Positions 38,482 through 49,838 of a stretch of DNA of 64,000 nucleotides are shown piece after piece (the stretch's first letter is position 1; each line of letters begins with the position of its first letter). Made by a program: the position numbers and the translations under genes. Source of the stretch: Streptococcus pasteurianus (GTDB taxonomy: Bacteria; Bacillota; Bacilli; Lactobacillales; Streptococcaceae). Location of the stretch: the NCBI RefSeq assembly GCF_004843545.1, contig NZ_CP039457.1, forward strand, positions 1,268,501-1,332,500. Direction: 5' to 3'. The notes below the pieces were generated by a model. The model was not told where the DNA came from, searched no databases, and saw only the letters and a program-made list of their open reading frames with translations.

Positions 38482-39588
38482 TTAATTAACATAAACTTTA
38501 TAATCAGTATTTTCACTGATAACTTTCTTAGCGTGTTCAAAATCTTTGATATTCTTAAGAGAAATTTGCAAAATGCCGTTAATATCCTCACGGTTTTCTT
38601 CGTTAATGTGGATGTTAACCAAAGATGTTCCACGAAGTAGTTCCAAGATTTCCAAGATAACATCTTCTTCATCAGGAACATCAACAAAAATATCAAAACC
38701 GCTTTCGACACCACCACGTTTGTGAATGTTCATTTCCTTGCGGGTTTCTTTGGCATGGTTAAAATAATTCCAAATAGCATCGGCGTCATTTTGCGAAATA
38801 AGCTCCGCAACGCCATCAAGTCTGTTTTTAAAATCATCAATACGTTCTAAAACCGCAGCCTTATTGGTTAGTAAAATACTAGTCCACATACCTGGTTCGC
38901 TTTCCGCAATACGTGTCATATCACGAAAACCTCCAGCCGCAAAGTGGTTAGTCATCTCATGTTCCGAAGCATAATCCCCAGCTTGTTCCATTAAACTAGC
39001 TGCCAAAATATGTGGAAAATGCGAAATTTGACTTGTAACACGGTCGTGCTCAGCAGCATCAATTTCAATGTAGCGCGCATGAAGCCCTGACAAAATAACT
39101 TTCATGTCAGCAATTGTGCTGGCATCTGTCAGCCTTGACGGCGTGAAAATATAATAAGCATTTTCAAATAAATTGACTTCAGCAGCAATGGCACCAGATT
39201 TATGAGAACCTGCCATAGGATGAGAGCCAACAAAACGAACGCTTTGTCCAGCAAGGTATTTTTCACCAGCTTCGACAATTTCACGTTTTGTAGAACCTGC
39301 ATCTGTAATAATGACATTGTCTTTCAAATCCATATCAGCTAAAACCTTAATAAATTCAATAGTTTGCTTAATCGGCACAGCTAATACAATGACATCGGCT
39401 AAGGGCGCAAATTCTTTAAAATCAGCAGTCGCTTCATCCACAATTCCACGTTCAAGGGCAACGTTGCGTGATTTATCAGAGCGATTATAACCAAGAATTT
39501 TATAATCAGGGTGGTCACGTCTGATTCCCAAGGCAAGGGAACCGCCAATTAAACCTAAACCTGCAATATAAATCACTTTATTTTCCAT
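38482..39588 (-). CDS. tyrA: prephenate dehydrogenase
   Basis: A 368-residue enzyme for tyrosine synthesis. NAD motif [17 protein letters not shown]; catalytic His in [14 protein letters not shown] and SHFPHILAA; a C-terminal ACT-like domain (about 295-368, from [12 protein letters not shown]) suggests tyrosine feedback. It follows aroC after 80 bp. Confidence 0.95.
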   Translation of the reverse strand: MENKVIYIAGLGLIGGSLALGIRRDHPDYKILGYNRSDKSRNVALERGIVDEATADFKEFAPLADVIVLAVPIKQTIEFIKVLADMDLKDNVIITDAGSTKREIVEAGEKYLAGQSVRFVGSHPMAGSHKSGAIAAEVNLFENAYYIFTPSRLTDASTIADMKVILSGLHARYIEIDAAEHDRVTSQISHFPHILAASLMEQAGDYASEHEMTNHFAAGGFRDMTRIAESEPGMWTSILLTNKAAVLERIDDFKNRLDGVAELISQNDADAIWNYFNHAKETRKEMNIHKRGGVESGFDIFVDVPDEEDVILEILELLRGTSLVNIHINEENREDINGILQISLKNIKDFEHAKKVISENTDYKVYVN

Positions 39589-39668
39589 AGTTACTCCATT
39601 TCTGATTTGCTAATCTTTATAGCAATATTGGAGAGCCAATGCCCTCCTATTGTCAAAATGTTATATTT

Positions 39669-40835
39669 TTAAAAATGTTTGACATAATCACGATGACGAG
39701 CAACAGCTTCTTTTAATTCTTCAAGATTATCAGAAGAGAATTTTTCAAGAATTTCATCTGTCACAACAGTTGCAACAACTGCTTCCATAACGACACCTGC
39801 TGCTGGAAGAGCTGTTGGGTCTGAACGTTCAACCGTTGCTTTATATGGCTCATGTGTTTTAATATCAACTGACATCAAAGGTTTATAAAGTGTTGGAATA
39901 GGTTTCATGACTCCTCGAACAACAATTGGTTGTCCATTAGTCATACCACCTTCAAAACCACCAAGATTATTGGTACGACGAGTGTAGCCATCTTCTTCGG
40001 TCCAAAGAATTTCATCCATGACTTGGCTTCCTTTGAGGTAACCATCTTTAAATCCTAAACCAAATTCAACTCCCTTGAAAGCATTGATTGAAACGACCGC
40101 ACCTGCAATTTTTGCATCAAGTTTCTTGTCCCATTGAACATAAGAACCAAGACCAACTGGAACGCCACCAACAACAGTTTCAACAACACCGCCAATAGTA
40201 TCACCATCTTTTTTGATTTGGTCAATATAATCTTTGATTTCTTGTTCACGCTCTTGATTGACAATTGAAACTTCTGATTGACTAGCCAATTCTTTAATTT
40301 GTGAAACAGTCAGTCCCTCTGGAACATCAATCTCTTTGCCACCAAAAACAACAACGTGATTAGCAATTTCGATATCAAGCTCTGCTAAAATACGTTTTGC
40401 CACCGCTCCAACGGCTACACGCATTGTTGTTTCACGTGCAGATGAGCGTTCAAGAGAATTACGCAAATCTTCAAAACGGTATTTCATCCCACCAACAAGG
40501 TCAGCATGCCCTGGACGCGGATGAGTAATTTTACGTTTTGTTTTTAAGCTATCATCAATATCCTCAACCGCCATAATATCAAGCCATTTTTCATGGTCTT
40601 TATTGATGACATGAAGGGTAATTGGAGCACCAGTTGTTTTTCCATGACGTACACCAGATGTGATTTCAACCTTATCTGATTCGATTTTCATACGTCCACC
40701 ACGCCCATAACCACCTTGACGTCGCTTTAAGTCAACATTAATATCCTCAGCAGTCAAAGGAAGCCCGGCAGGAATTCCTTCAATAATTGCTGTCAAACGT
40801 GGTCCATGGGATTCACCAGCTGTCAAATATCTCAT
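39669..40835 (-). CDS. aroC: chorismate synthase
   Basis: A 388-residue FMN-dependent enzyme making chorismate from EPSP. Signatures [49 protein letters not shown] and [12 protein letters not shown] are intact. It begins 1 bp after aroB, so they are coupled. Confidence 0.98.
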   Translation of the reverse strand: MRYLTAGESHGPRLTAIIEGIPAGLPLTAEDINVDLKRRQGGYGRGGRMKIESDKVEITSGVRHGKTTGAPITLHVINKDHEKWLDIMAVEDIDDSLKTKRKITHPRPGHADLVGGMKYRFEDLRNSLERSSARETTMRVAVGAVAKRILAELDIEIANHVVVFGGKEIDVPEGLTVSQIKELASQSEVSIVNQEREQEIKDYIDQIKKDGDTIGGVVETVVGGVPVGLGSYVQWDKKLDAKIAGAVVSINAFKGVEFGLGFKDGYLKGSQVMDEILWTEEDGYTRRTNNLGGFEGGMTNGQPIVVRGVMKPIPTLYKPLMSVDIKTHEPYKATVERSDPTALPAAGVVMEAVVATVVTDEILEKFSSDNLEELKEAVARHRDYVKHF

Positions 40836-40836
40836 C

Positions 40837-41904
40837 TTACTTCTCCAAATACTCTTTCATCTCTTCAAGTGGAATCTGATTGATTGCTGCGCCACCAAGC
40901 TCTGGTACAATAACTGTCTTAATCATTTTACCGCGAGCTTTCTTATCATGTACTAAAGCACTATAAAGTTCGTCAACATGCCATGGTTCGTAATCTGTAG
41001 GTAAACCAAATTTTTGGCACATGTCAAAAATTTCTTCCGTAATACCTTGAGGCATCAAGCCTTTTTTCTCAGCAACACGAGAAATTTGTACCATTCCAAT
41101 GGCAACAGCTTCACCGTGCATGACTTTTCCATAGCCCGCAGTCGCTTCAACCGCATGACCAATGGTATGGCCAAAGTTAAGATAAAGGCGAACACCATTA
41201 TCAAGTTCATCTTCAACAACAACCTTACGTTTAACATTGCACGAACGGTAAATAATACTCTCAGCATGCTCTAAAATGCTTTCAGGGGAGCCATCCATAG
41301 CAGATAATTCTTTCCAAAGTTCAACATCATCAATCAAACCATATTTGATAACTTCCCCCATACCTTCAATGAGTTCACGTTTGCCAAGACTTTGTAAAGT
41401 TTCAGGATCAATTAAAACACCATCTGGTTGGGTAAATGTCCCCACCATATTTTTGGCAAATGGCGTATTAACCCCTGTTTTACCACCAATAGATGAATCA
41501 ACTTGAGCTGTTAAACTCGTCGGAATTTGTAAGAAATGAATGCCACGCATATAAGTAGAGGCTACAAAACCTGCTAAATCTCCTACGACACCACCACCAA
41601 GCGCAACAATACCGTCACTGCGTGTCATACCATTTTTAACAAGAAATTCATAAACTTTGTTAACTGTTTTTAAATTTTTAGAAGCTTCACCTTCCAAAAA
41701 GCCAAAGACAATCACTTCAAAACCAGCATTTTCAATGCTTCGCTTAATCTTTTCAGCATATAAACTGCCAACATGATTATCAGTAATAATAGCGATTTTT
41801 TGTGGTTTCCAAAGTTTTTTGACCCAATCACCAGCTTTTGATAAGATACCTTTTTCAATCACAATATCATAAGGTGTCTGTGGGAGATTAACATTCAATT
41901 TCAT
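40837..41904 (-). CDS. aroB: 3-dehydroquinate synthase
   Basis: A 355-residue enzyme converting DAHP to dehydroquinate. The NAD site is [16 protein letters not shown] and the metal ligands lie in [15 protein letters not shown] and [11 protein letters not shown] at 41904 has AGG 8 nt upstream; ATG 41910 and GTG 41913 are too close to that site. Confidence 0.96.
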   Translation of the reverse strand: MKLNVNLPQTPYDIVIEKGILSKAGDWVKKLWKPQKIAIITDNHVGSLYAEKIKRSIENAGFEVIVFGFLEGEASKNLKTVNKVYEFLVKNGMTRSDGIVALGGGVVGDLAGFVASTYMRGIHFLQIPTSLTAQVDSSIGGKTGVNTPFAKNMVGTFTQPDGVLIDPETLQSLGKRELIEGMGEVIKYGLIDDVELWKELSAMDGSPESILEHAESIIYRSCNVKRKVVVEDELDNGVRLYLNFGHTIGHAVEATAGYGKVMHGEAVAIGMVQISRVAEKKGLMPQGITEEIFDMCQKFGLPTDYEPWHVDELYSALVHDKKARGKMIKTVIVPELGGAAINQIPLEEMKEYLEK

Positions 41905-41926
41905 TCGCATCACCTATCAGTTGTTC

Positions 41927-42796
41927 TTATTTCGTGTTATATTTTTCTTCAAGCGCTGACCAGATTTCAGCTGTAGGCATTGTTTCACCAGTCCAGGTTT
42001 CGAAAGCTTCAGCAGCTTGGAATAAAAGCATTCCTAAACCATTAAAAGCTGTTAAGCCTTTGCTACGAACTAATTTCAAAAATGGTGTTTCAAATGGTTG
42101 ATAAATCGTATCAGCAACCAACAAACCTGCTGGAAATTCAAAATTTTCTGTAATAATCATTGATTTTCCGTCCATACCTACGCTTGTAGCATTGACGAAA
42201 AGTTGTGAATCTAAGACTTTTTCTTGAATTGTTTTTAAATCTTCAACTGGATAAACAGCGATAGATACACCCGTTTTATCGGAAAATTCTTGCGCTTTCT
42301 CACGTGTCGCCTCTAAAAACTGAGTTTGGTTAAAAATGTTAATATGACTAGCACCATTAAGACTAGCTTGCGCAATGAGTGCTGTGGCAGCTCCTCCGCC
42401 ACCAAGAATCGTCATCGTTTTATCTTTAACATCAAAATCAGCAAATGTCGCTAGACTTCTGAAGAAACCAATACCATCTGTATTGTGACCAATTAATTTG
42501 CCATCACGATTGATAACCGTATTAACAGCCCCAATCAATTGGGCAGAATCAGTCAATTCATCCATGTAAGGAATCACTTTTTGTTTGTAAGGCATTGAAA
42601 TGTTCACGCCAAACATATCATAGCGTTTTACATTTTCTAACGTAATTGCCAAATCTTCTTCAGGAATATCCCAAGCGACATAAACACCATTAACACCGGT
42701 TTTATCAAAAGCATAGTTATGAATAAATGGTGAAATAGAATGTTTAATCGGTGTTGCAACAACCGCAGCTAAGCGCGTGTATCCATTAATCTGCAT
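41927..42796 (-). CDS. aroE: shikimate dehydrogenase
   Basis: A 289-residue NADP enzyme. Shikimate-binding [10 protein letters not shown] and MPYKQK; catalytic Asp in GHNTDGIGF; nucleotide motif [14 protein letters not shown]. The ATG at 42796 follows GGGAGG by 6 nt and overlaps aroD by 11 bp. Confidence 0.97.
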   Translation of the reverse strand: MQINGYTRLAAVVATPIKHSISPFIHNYAFDKTGVNGVYVAWDIPEEDLAITLENVKRYDMFGVNISMPYKQKVIPYMDELTDSAQLIGAVNTVINRDGKLIGHNTDGIGFFRSLATFADFDVKDKTMTILGGGGAATALIAQASLNGASHINIFNQTQFLEATREKAQEFSDKTGVSIAVYPVEDLKTIQEKVLDSQLFVNATSVGMDGKSMIITENFEFPAGLLVADTIYQPFETPFLKLVRSKGLTAFNGLGMLLFQAAEAFETWTGETMPTAEIWSALEEKYNTK

Positions 42797-43463
42797 CAAG
42801 TACCTCCCTAATATGTTTCATATCTGCAAGAGCAACCTGTCCAGGCGCACTTGCTTGATCCAAACTAGCGAATGACCACGAAGCGCCAAAAACATCAACA
42901 GCAAAACGTGAAACGCGTCCAAGTTTTCCCATAGACATCGTTGCGTATTCTTGTTCTGGATTTAATGTTTTGAAACCACGTGTGTAATTCATCAAATCCA
43001 ACACATCTTGTTTACTCTGTGGCATAACAGCAACTTTAACCACACGTGGAGCAAGGGCCGTTAGTTCAGAAAATGACTCCATCAAATTCTCAGGGGTTTC
43101 ATCAAAATTATGATATGACAAAACAAGATTTGGGAAGTCTAACATTTGTTGAAAAGCTTCTTTATGAGAAAAATATTCAAAATCAACGTAATCTGGGTGG
43201 TAAATAGCATTAATATTTTTCAAAAGCTCAACATAGTCATCGTCAGATAAGTTAATGTTGCCACCTTCCTTATCCGTACGAATGGTAAAAATAATTTCTC
43301 GACCTGAAAATTTTTCAAAAATAGCTGGCGCAACAGTCATAATGTCATCCTTATCTAAGAAATCTGCTCGCCACTCAATAATATCGACTTCGTCGAATTT
43401 CGAAATATCAATCGACTGTGCCTCTTCTAAATTTTTAGGCATTATAGGTACTACTATTTTCAT
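42786..43463 (-). CDS. aroD: 3-dehydroquinate dehydratase, type I
   Basis: A 225-residue Schiff-base enzyme. EWRADFLD, the His in SYHNFDETP and the Lys in VVKVAVMPQ are in place. It overlaps the upstream methyltransferase by ATGA (43460-43463). It is the first aro gene of the operon. Confidence 0.96.
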   Translation of the reverse strand: MKIVVPIMPKNLEEAQSIDISKFDEVDIIEWRADFLDKDDIMTVAPAIFEKFSGREIIFTIRTDKEGGNINLSDDDYVELLKNINAIYHPDYVDFEYFSHKEAFQQMLDFPNLVLSYHNFDETPENLMESFSELTALAPRVVKVAVMPQSKQDVLDLMNYTRGFKTLNPEQEYATMSMGKLGRVSRFAVDVFGASWSFASLDQASAPGQVALADMKHIREVLDAD

Positions 43464-44623
43464 TTTTTAACCTTTATTGTAAATACTTTCAAATAATTAC
43501 TGTTGACATCTGCTTTGTTAACCGTGAAATCACTTGGCAATTGTTGCAAACGGACATAGTCATGTTTAACAGAAGCAAAGCCTTTTTCTAACTGCTTTTT
43601 AAATTGTGCGACCGTCAAGTTAGCTGCATTAGTTGAAGCAATAATAGTGCCATTTTCTGACATAACTTCCAAAGCTTGACTAATCAAACGGTGGTAGTCT
43701 TTAGCGACAGAAAATGTTTGCTTTTTATTCCGTGCAAAACTTGGTGGGTCAATAACAATCAAATCAAAAGTCAATTGTTTACGTTTTGCGTATTTGAAAT
43801 ACTCAAAAACATCCATTACCACAAAATGGTGATTACTCAAATCAAGACCATTCGCTTCAAAATGCGCTTGTGACAATTCACGTGAGCGTTTTGCAAGGTC
43901 AACAGATGTTGTTTCAGTAGCGCCACCCATTGCTGCTGCTACTGAAAATGCCGCGGTATATGAAAACATATTAAGGACACGTTTTCCAAGTCCAAGTTCA
44001 TTAATCAAAGCATCACGAACGTCATGTTGGTCTAGAAAAATTCCTGTCATCAACCCGTCATTCATAAAAACACTGTATTTGACACCATTTTCTAAAATGG
44101 TAAATGACGCTGGTGCCTCTTGACCATAAATATGAGCTGATTCGTAATCAAGTCCTTTAAAACGAATTTTCTCATAACCGCCTTTGATAGCTGGATAAAC
44201 TTTTTGGAAGGCATTTATAATAACATCGCGATGCTGATAAATAAACATATTATACCAAGAAAATACGACAAAATCAGCATAACGATCTATCGTCACACCA
44301 CCAAAATTATCTCCATCTTGATTAAATAATCGATAAGCTGTTGTTAAATCTGAATTTTCAAAGTTTTGGCGTTGTTTTTTAGCTTTTGTAAACAAGTCCA
44401 CAAAATAAGATTCTGTCAATTCAATTTTTCTTGGACCTAAAAACCAACCGATTCCCTTATTTTGTCGAGACAAGTAAGCCGTTCCTAGAAATTGATGAGA
44501 ATGATTGTAAACAGCAACCGACTGATTATCAAAATCAAGTTGATGAAAATCTCTTCCATCCAAAAGTTGAATGCCACGCTTAATTTTCTTTTCAACGAAA
44601 GAATCCACGTATAGTTTGTTCAT
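43460..44623 (-). CDS. RlmI/RlmK-like class I rRNA methyltransferase
   Basis: A 387-residue protein: N-terminal PUA-like domain (1-70), a linking domain, and a C-terminal Rossmann methyltransferase with [20 protein letters not shown] (motif I) and [14 protein letters not shown] (motif IV). Homologues make m5C in 23S rRNA. It heads the shikimate operon and is coupled to aroD, a common order in streptococci. Confidence 0.9.
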   Translation of the reverse strand: MNKLYVDSFVEKKIKRGIQLLDGRDFHQLDFDNQSVAVYNHSHQFLGTAYLSRQNKGIGWFLGPRKIELTESYFVDLFTKAKKQRQNFENSDLTTAYRLFNQDGDNFGGVTIDRYADFVVFSWYNMFIYQHRDVIINAFQKVYPAIKGGYEKIRFKGLDYESAHIYGQEAPASFTILENGVKYSVFMNDGLMTGIFLDQHDVRDALINELGLGKRVLNMFSYTAAFSVAAAMGGATETTSVDLAKRSRELSQAHFEANGLDLSNHHFVVMDVFEYFKYAKRKQLTFDLIVIDPPSFARNKKQTFSVAKDYHRLISQALEVMSENGTIIASTNAANLTVAQFKKQLEKGFASVKHDYVRLQQLPSDFTVNKADVNSNYLKVFTIKVKK

Positions 44624-44757
44624 GAAGCCTATTATATCAAAAATTCAGAATTTTTCCTACTAAATTTTATATTTCTCACACATAACAAAAAAGTTTTTAT
44701 GATATAATTGAAACTGAGATTTTATCTTTAGGAAAAAAAATAAAGGAAGTTCCTACA

Positions 44758-46902
44758 GTGAAGAAATTGAAACAAGTTATCTCACACGTGCTAAACACAC
44801 GCTTGGGATTCATTTTGACGCTTTTGTTTATGTATTGGCTAAAAACCATGTGGGCTTACCATGTTGATTTTAGTCTTGATTTGGGAAATTTATATCAAGT
44901 TTTCCTTTCAATAATTAACCCCATTCCGATTGGTTTGCTTTTACTTGGATTAAGCCTTTATATTAAAAGGACACGTGTTTTTTATGCCGTTAGTTGGATT
45001 ATTTACACTATTTTAAATATTCTACTTATCGCTAACGCCATTTATTTCCGTGAGTTTTCTGATTTTATTACTGTTAGTGCAATGCTTGCAAGTAGTAAGG
45101 TTTCTGCTGGTTTAGGGGATTCTGCCTTAAATCTACTGCGAGTTTGGGATATTGTCTATGTCCTTGATTATATTATCTTAATTATTTTATTTGCTACAAA
45201 AAAAATAAAAACAGATAAACGTCCTTTCAACAAACGTGCTAGTTTTGCATTTACAGCATTATCGGCTCTGCTTTTCTCTATCAACCTTTTTATGGCGGAA
45301 ATTGATAGACCTGAGTTGCTAACTCGTGGTTTCTCAAATGTCTATGTCGTTAGAGCGCTTGGTTTACCATCTTTCACCGTCTATAGTGCTAACCAAACTT
45401 ATCAAGCTGAAAAAGAACGTAGTGAAGCAACTGCTGACGATTTGACCGAGGTTAAAGAATACGTCTCAGAACATTATGCAGCACCAAACTCTAAGTATTA
45501 TGGTATTGCTCAAGGGAAAAATGTTATCGTTATTCATTTGGAAAGTTTCCAACAATTCTTGATTGACTACAAACTGGAAGTTGATGGACAATCTTATGAA
45601 GTAACACCATTCCTTAATTCGCTATATCACTCAAACTCAACTATTTCTTTTTCAAACTTCTTTAACCAAGTTAAGGCTGGTAAGACTTCCGATGCCGAAA
45701 CATTAATGGAAACATCGCTTTTCGGACTTAGCAGTGGATCATATATGGTTAACTATGGTGGAGATAATACAGCGTTTGCTGCTCCTTCTATTCTTGCTCA
45801 AACAGGCGGATATACTAGCGCTGTATTCCATGGTAATGTCGGTTCGTTCTGGAATCGTAACAATACTTATAAACAGTGGGGATATGACTACTTCTTTGAT
45901 TCATCATATTTCCAAGAGCAAACTGATGAAAATTCATTCCAATATGGTTTGAATGATAAATACATGTTTGCTGATTCTATTAAGTATTTAGAACACCTTC
46001 AACAACCATTCTATACGAAATTTATCACAGTAAGTAACCACTATCCTTACACTAGCTTAGCCGGAGAATCTGATGAAGAAGGTTTCCCACTAGCTCAAAC
46101 TGATGATGAGACCATTAATGGTTACTTCGCTACAGCTAATTACCTTGATTCTGCCATTGAGGCTTTCTTCAATTACTTAAAAGAATCTGGTTTATATGAC
46201 AATTCTATTATCGTGCTTTATGGGGATCACTACGGTATTTCAAATTCAAGAAATACTAGCCTAGCTCCTCTACTTGGTAAAGATTCAGAAACTTGGACAG
46301 AGTACGATAATGCTATGCTCCAACGTGTTCCATTTATGATTCACATTCCAGGGTACACAGACGGCTTTATTAGTGACACCTATGGTGGTGAGGTTGATGC
46401 CTTACCTACACTTCTTCACTTGCTTGGTGTCGATACTAGCAACTATGTTCAACTTGGACAAGATTTGCTTTCTGAGGATAACGATCAAACTGTTGCTCTC
46501 AGAACAGCTGGATATTATATCACACCTACATACACAAGCTATAGTGGACATCTCTACTACACAGCGACTGGTGAAGAAATCACCAATCCAGATGAAAGCA
46601 CTACTGCGGCAACAAAAGAAATCCGCAATGCCGTTGCTAAACAGCTTTCCGTTAGTGACGAAGTCCAGACGGGAGATTTACTCCGCTTTGACACAGATAC
46701 TGGTTTAGAAACCGTTGATAGTTCGTCGATTTCCTACTCCAACTCCTTGAAGAGCCTGAAATCGATAGAGAAAAAACTAGGTGATGAATCGACAAGCTTA
46801 TATAGCGAAAATGGTAACCAATCTACCGTTGACCTCTTTAAAGCTCCAAGCTATATGCAACTGCACAGTAGCTCATCAAGCTCAAGTGATGACGACTCTT
46901 AA
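44758..46902 (+). CDS. LtaS-family (lipoteichoic acid synthase-like) membrane enzyme
   Basis: A 714-residue phosphoglycerol-transferase-type protein: five N-terminal helices (to about 185) and an extracellular sulfatase-fold domain. Metal and catalytic residues: Glu262 in VIHLESFQQF, Thr310 in GKTSDAETLME, His in SNHYPYTS and DH in LYGDHYGIS. The C-terminus is a long Ser/Asp tail. GTG start with AAGGA upstream. The KTSDAE motif is as in true LtaS, so glycerol-phosphate polymerisation is likely. An extended -10 (TGATATAAT) lies at about 44699-44707. Confidence 0.88.
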   Translation: MKKLKQVISHVLNTRLGFILTLLFMYWLKTMWAYHVDFSLDLGNLYQVFLSIINPIPIGLLLLGLSLYIKRTRVFYAVSWIIYTILNILLIANAIYFREFSDFITVSAMLASSKVSAGLGDSALNLLRVWDIVYVLDYIILIILFATKKIKTDKRPFNKRASFAFTALSALLFSINLFMAEIDRPELLTRGFSNVYVVRALGLPSFTVYSANQTYQAEKERSEATADDLTEVKEYVSEHYAAPNSKYYGIAQGKNVIVIHLESFQQFLIDYKLEVDGQSYEVTPFLNSLYHSNSTISFSNFFNQVKAGKTSDAETLMETSLFGLSSGSYMVNYGGDNTAFAAPSILAQTGGYTSAVFHGNVGSFWNRNNTYKQWGYDYFFDSSYFQEQTDENSFQYGLNDKYMFADSIKYLEHLQQPFYTKFITVSNHYPYTSLAGESDEEGFPLAQTDDETINGYFATANYLDSAIEAFFNYLKESGLYDNSIIVLYGDHYGISNSRNTSLAPLLGKDSETWTEYDNAMLQRVPFMIHIPGYTDGFISDTYGGEVDALPTLLHLLGVDTSNYVQLGQDLLSEDNDQTVALRTAGYYITPTYTSYSGHLYYTATGEEITNPDESTTAATKEIRNAVAKQLSVSDEVQTGDLLRFDTDTGLETVDSSSISYSNSLKSLKSIEKKLGDESTSLYSENGNQSTVDLFKAPSYMQLHSSSSSSSDDDS

Positions 46903-46910
46903 CCGTAATT

Positions 46911-46967
46911 AGTACAAGAAAAATCCCAATCACTATTACATTTAGTGATTGGGATTTTTCTTGTACT
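46911..46967. terminator. 25-bp perfect hairpin, bidirectional terminator
   Basis: Arms 46911-46935 and 46943-46967 pair perfectly over 25 bp around TTACATT. The inner part (AATCCCAATCACTA) is followed on the plus strand by ATTTTTC, but the stem continues through the U-run into CTTGTACT. Of the gene-free 46903-47270, the part 46968-47202 shows nothing else convincing. Confidence 0.8.
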
Positions 46968-47200
46968 CCTATATTATCATTATCTCCAAAGTCGAAGTTA
47001 CCTTCTAACTTCTCCTAACTCTCCTCTAGCAGACCCAAAATCGAACTCACAAGTAAATAATAAATCCTGTCTTGCAAACAATATCTTATCACCGTTTTTC
47101 GACGGTAATCCCGAACACGCTATTTCAAAATTCTTAACGTCTAAATCATAGCGCACTAGGTAACGATATAAATAGTTCACATGTTTTATTCTATTGAATA

Positions 47201-47226
47201 AAAAAAGCACTAAGCTGTAAGCTTAG
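47201..47226 (-). terminator. terminator of infC-rpmI-rplT
   Basis: CTAAGCT (47210-47216), loop GTA, AGCTTAG (47220-47226); the minus strand then reads TGCTTTTTT. Confidence 0.75.
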
Positions 47227-47270
47227 CACTCTTAATTGATTGTAAGTAGAACTTACGTTTGTTTTAATTC

Positions 47271-47630
47271 TTATTTACCAAGTTTAGCTTTAGCTGCATC
47301 TGCAAGAGCTGTGAAAGCTGCTGCATCGTTAACTGCTAAATCAGCAAGCATTTTACGGTTAACTTCGATTTCAGCTAATTTCAAACCGTGCATCAATTGT
47401 GAATATGACAAACCATTCATACGAGCTGCCGCATTGATACGTGTGATCCAAAGTTTACGGAAATCACGTTTTTTCTGACGACGGTCACGGTATGCATAGT
47501 AGTAAGAGTTCATTACTTGTTCTTTTGCAGTACGGAACAAGATATGTTTTGCACCATAGTAACCTTTAGCAAGTTTCAATACACGTTTACGACGTTTGCG
47601 TGATACAACGCCACCTTTAACACGAGCCAT
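47271..47630 (-). CDS. rplT: 50S ribosomal protein L20
   Basis: A 119-residue protein starting [23 protein letters not shown], with the C-terminal globular part ([20 protein letters not shown]). Binds 23S rRNA early in assembly and controls its own operon through the leader. Last gene of infC-rpmI-rplT. Confidence 0.98.
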   Translation of the reverse strand: MARVKGGVVSRKRRKRVLKLAKGYYGAKHILFRTAKEQVMNSYYYAYRDRRQKKRDFRKLWITRINAAARMNGLSYSQLMHGLKLAEIEVNRKMLADLAVNDAAAFTALADAAKAKLGK

Positions 47631-47681
47631 TTATATTCTCCTCCAAATAATTCTTAATAATATTGAGTAAATGCTTTATTC

Positions 47682-47882
47682 TTATTTAAGACCTGAAAGC
47701 ATTGCTTTAATACGTTTGAAATCTCCTGAGTGCACCATAGCGGCTTTGCGAAGATGACGACGTTGTTTTTTAGTTTTACCGTGGAAACGGTGTGAAGTAA
47801 ACGCACGGAAGCGTTTTAATCCACCAGAACCTGTACGTTTGAAACGTTTAGCTGATGCGCGGTGAGTTTTTTGTTTTGGCAT
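47682..47882 (-). CDS. rpmI: 50S ribosomal protein L35
   Basis: A 66-residue basic protein, [20 protein letters not shown], the L35 signature. It lies between infC (37 bp) and rplT (51 bp). Confidence 0.98.
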   Translation of the reverse strand: MPKQKTHRASAKRFKRTGSGGLKRFRAFTSHRFHGKTKKQRRHLRKAAMVHSGDFKRIKAMLSGLK

Positions 47883-47919
47883 TTTAGAATTCTCCTCTTA
47901 AAATATTTAAAATTGACAA

Positions 47920-48450
47920 TTATTTTTTGTCAGGAATTGGAGCAAGTTGCATGAACATTTGACGTCCATCCATCTTAGCTCGTTGCTCAATAATAGCAAT
48001 ATCTTGCGTTCTTTCTGCAAATTCCGCCAATACCTTTGCTCCAATTTCCTTGTGAGTAATCATACGACCTCTAAAGCGAATTGAGACTTTCACTTTGTTT
48101 CCTTTTTCAAGGAATTTACGGCCGTTACGAAGTTTAGTCTCAAAGTCACCTTTATCGATAACTGGGCTAAGACGAACTTCTTTAACAGTCACAACGCTTT
48201 GTTTTTTACGTTGTTCCTTACGTTTCTTTTGATACTCAAATTTGAACTTTCCATAGTCCATAATTTTTGCAACAGGTGGCGTAGCTTGTGGCTGAATTAA
48301 AACCAAGTCAACATTAGCATCATCAGCAATAGCTTGTGCTTCTGATAATGGTTTAATTCCTAGTTGTTCACCATCAAGACCAACGAGACGAACTTCGCGA
48401 ACGCGGATTTCATCGTTAATGAATAGATCTTTCTTAGCTATGATTTTCAC
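47920..48450 (-). CDS. infC: translation initiation factor IF-3
   Basis: A 176-residue factor if started at GTG 48450. N-terminal domain [19 protein letters not shown], linker rich in Lys ([13 protein letters not shown]), C-terminal RNA-binding domain ([15 protein letters not shown]). The GAGGTGA site overlaps the GTG, so the true start is more likely a rare codon downstream (ATA 48441 or ATC 48444), as infC commonly uses for autocontrol. Confidence 0.95.
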   Translation of the reverse strand: MKIIAKKDLFINDEIRVREVRLVGLDGEQLGIKPLSEAQAIADDANVDLVLIQPQATPPVAKIMDYGKFKFEYQKKRKEQRKKQSVVTVKEVRLSPVIDKGDFETKLRNGRKFLEKGNKVKVSIRFRGRMITHKEIGAKVLAEFAERTQDIAIIEQRAKMDGRQMFMQLAPIPDKK

Positions 48451-48454
48451 CTCT

Positions 48455-48599
48455 TTATTTTTTTAGAGAAAAACAAAAACGGACTTGACAAATCAAGCCC
48501 GTACATACATAGTATTCCCGAAAGAATCTTTGACATGTTGGGCCAGACAACCTTAGTCGCAAGGCGAGAAGTTCCCACTTCTGCTTTTCTCATTGTTTC
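48455..48599 (-). ncRNA. L20 leader of infC-rpmI-rplT
   Basis: A 145-nt leader with stems and a terminator-like hairpin: ACGGACTTGA (48479-48488) with TCAAGCCCGT (48493-48502), followed on the minus strand by TTTTTGTTTTT. Firmicutes have a known L20-responsive attenuator in this place. Confidence 0.8.
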
Positions 48600-48600
48600 T

Positions 48601-48629
48601 ATTCTATCACATAGACTAATTCATGTCAA
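48601..48629 (-). promoter_or_regulatory. infC operon promoter
   Basis: -35 TTGACA (48624-48629), 17-bp spacer, -10 TAGAAT (48601-48606). The -35 is inside the last codons of cmk. Confidence 0.85.
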
Positions 48630-49296
48630 TGATTTTTTCTGCTTTTTCTTGAATAAATTTGACAACACCGTCGATATCAACACCAGTTGTATCAAAAGTA
48701 ATGGCATCATCAGCAGCTTTCAACGGTGAAACTTTACGATGACTATCTTTGTAATCACGTTCTGCAATTTCACGCTTCAATGTTTCAAAATCCGTTTCAA
48801 TACCTTTTTCTTGGTTTTCTTTAAAACGACGTTCTGCTCGTTCTTCTACCGACGCAATCAAGAAAATTTTCAATTCTGCATCTGGTAAAACAACCGTTCC
48901 AATGTCACGACCATCCATGATGATAGCGCCATTTTTAGCAATGCGACGTTGTTGATCAACCAGTTCTTCGCGAACTTCTGGTATAGCTGCCACCCAAGAA
49001 ACGTTGTTTGTCACATCATTTTGGCGAATAGCAAGTGTCACATCTTTGTCACCAACAAAAACAGTTTGACTACCATCTTCGGCACGTCCAAAAGAAATAG
49101 GGTGCTTAGACAAAGCTTCTAAAATTTCTTGGACGTTGTTTTCTGTTAATCCATTTTGCAAAGCTAGATAAGTTGCTGAACGATACATTGCTCCAGTATC
49201 AAGATAAGTATAGCCAAGATTTTTAGCAATAATCTTGGCTACAGTACTCTTTCCACTTGAAGCAGGACCATCAATCGCAATTCTAATTGATTTCAT
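48616..49296 (-). CDS. cmk: cytidylate kinase
   Basis: A 226-residue (d)CMP kinase. P-loop [29 protein letters not shown] for CMP binding; lid [13 protein letters not shown]. It recycles CMP from RNA and lipid turnover. It lies 15 bp after the LysM-protein gene and contains the infC -35 in its end. Confidence 0.97.
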   Translation of the reverse strand: MKSIRIAIDGPASSGKSTVAKIIAKNLGYTYLDTGAMYRSATYLALQNGLTENNVQEILEALSKHPISFGRAEDGSQTVFVGDKDVTLAIRQNDVTNNVSWVAAIPEVREELVDQQRRIAKNGAIIMDGRDIGTVVLPDAELKIFLIASVEERAERRFKENQEKGIETDFETLKREIAERDYKDSHRKVSPLKAADDAITFDTTGVDIDGVVKFIQEKAEKIIDMN

Positions 49297-49311
49297 GATT
49301 TCCTTTTCTTC

Positions 49312-49794
49312 CTAATTAATGTAAACTTCATCTCCTGGGTTAGCATACCAATAACCCGATGTCATGTGGTCAGGGTTAAGCTCATAGAGTGTTTCAACTG
49401 AAATGCCTGCACGTGCTGCAATAGAAGCTGCACCTTCTCCTGATAGAACAGTAATAGTATCTCCACTACCAGTAGAGCTTGAAGAGTCGGTTGTATCCTC
49501 TGAACTTGCTTCTGTTGATGACGCATCAGTCGTTGTCTCTGATGATGACGCCTCTGACGATGAAGAAACAACACTAGATGATGATGCACCATAAAAATTC
49601 GACGTCTCTGATGCTTTATCACTACCACGATTTGAAGTGTAAAAAACAACAAACAAAATCGCAACGACAATGACAAAGAAAATACTAAGCAACGCTGTCA
49701 ACAAAGGCGTACTAATAGCAGAGCCTTTTGTTTTACGGCTAATTTTAATTTCGTTGTCATCAACTACTTTTTCTTCCCACGGTTGTTTTGCCAT
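49312..49794 (-). CDS. LysM-domain single-pass surface protein (SAG1386/EF1546-like)
   Basis: A 160-residue protein: cytoplasmic 1-28, helix LLTALLSIFFVIVVAILFVVF cut as LLTALLSIFFVIVVAILFVV (about 31-51), a Ser/Thr/Asp linker, and a C-terminal LysM-like fold (ITVLSGEGAASIAARAGISV, ending NPGDEVYIN). It may hold peptidoglycan from the membrane side. Conserved next to cmk in streptococci; function not known. AAGGGG precedes the ATG. Confidence 0.85.
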   Translation of the reverse strand: MAKQPWEEKVVDDNEIKISRKTKGSAISTPLLTALLSIFFVIVVAILFVVFYTSNRGSDKASETSNFYGASSSSVVSSSSEASSSETTTDASSTEASSEDTTDSSSSTGSGDTITVLSGEGAASIAARAGISVETLYELNPDHMTSGYWYANPGDEVYIN

Positions 49795-49803
49795 AATGTC
49801 CCC

Positions 49804-49832
49804 TTGTTAAATAAATCAATTCATATTACAAT
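49804..49832 (+). promoter_or_regulatory. ferredoxin promoter, predicted leaderless
   Basis: -35 TTGTTA (49804-49809), 17-bp spacer, -10 TACAAT (49827-49832). The expected transcription start (49838-49840) coincides with the ATG at 49839. Confidence 0.65.
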
Positions 49833-49838
49833 AATACT

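Noticed and set aside
46998..47210. Minus-strand open frame of 70 codons in the gap after the LtaS-like gene
   Set aside because: It starts with GTG inside the rplT terminator, has no ribosome site, and the translation has no recognisable domain. At most a fossil.
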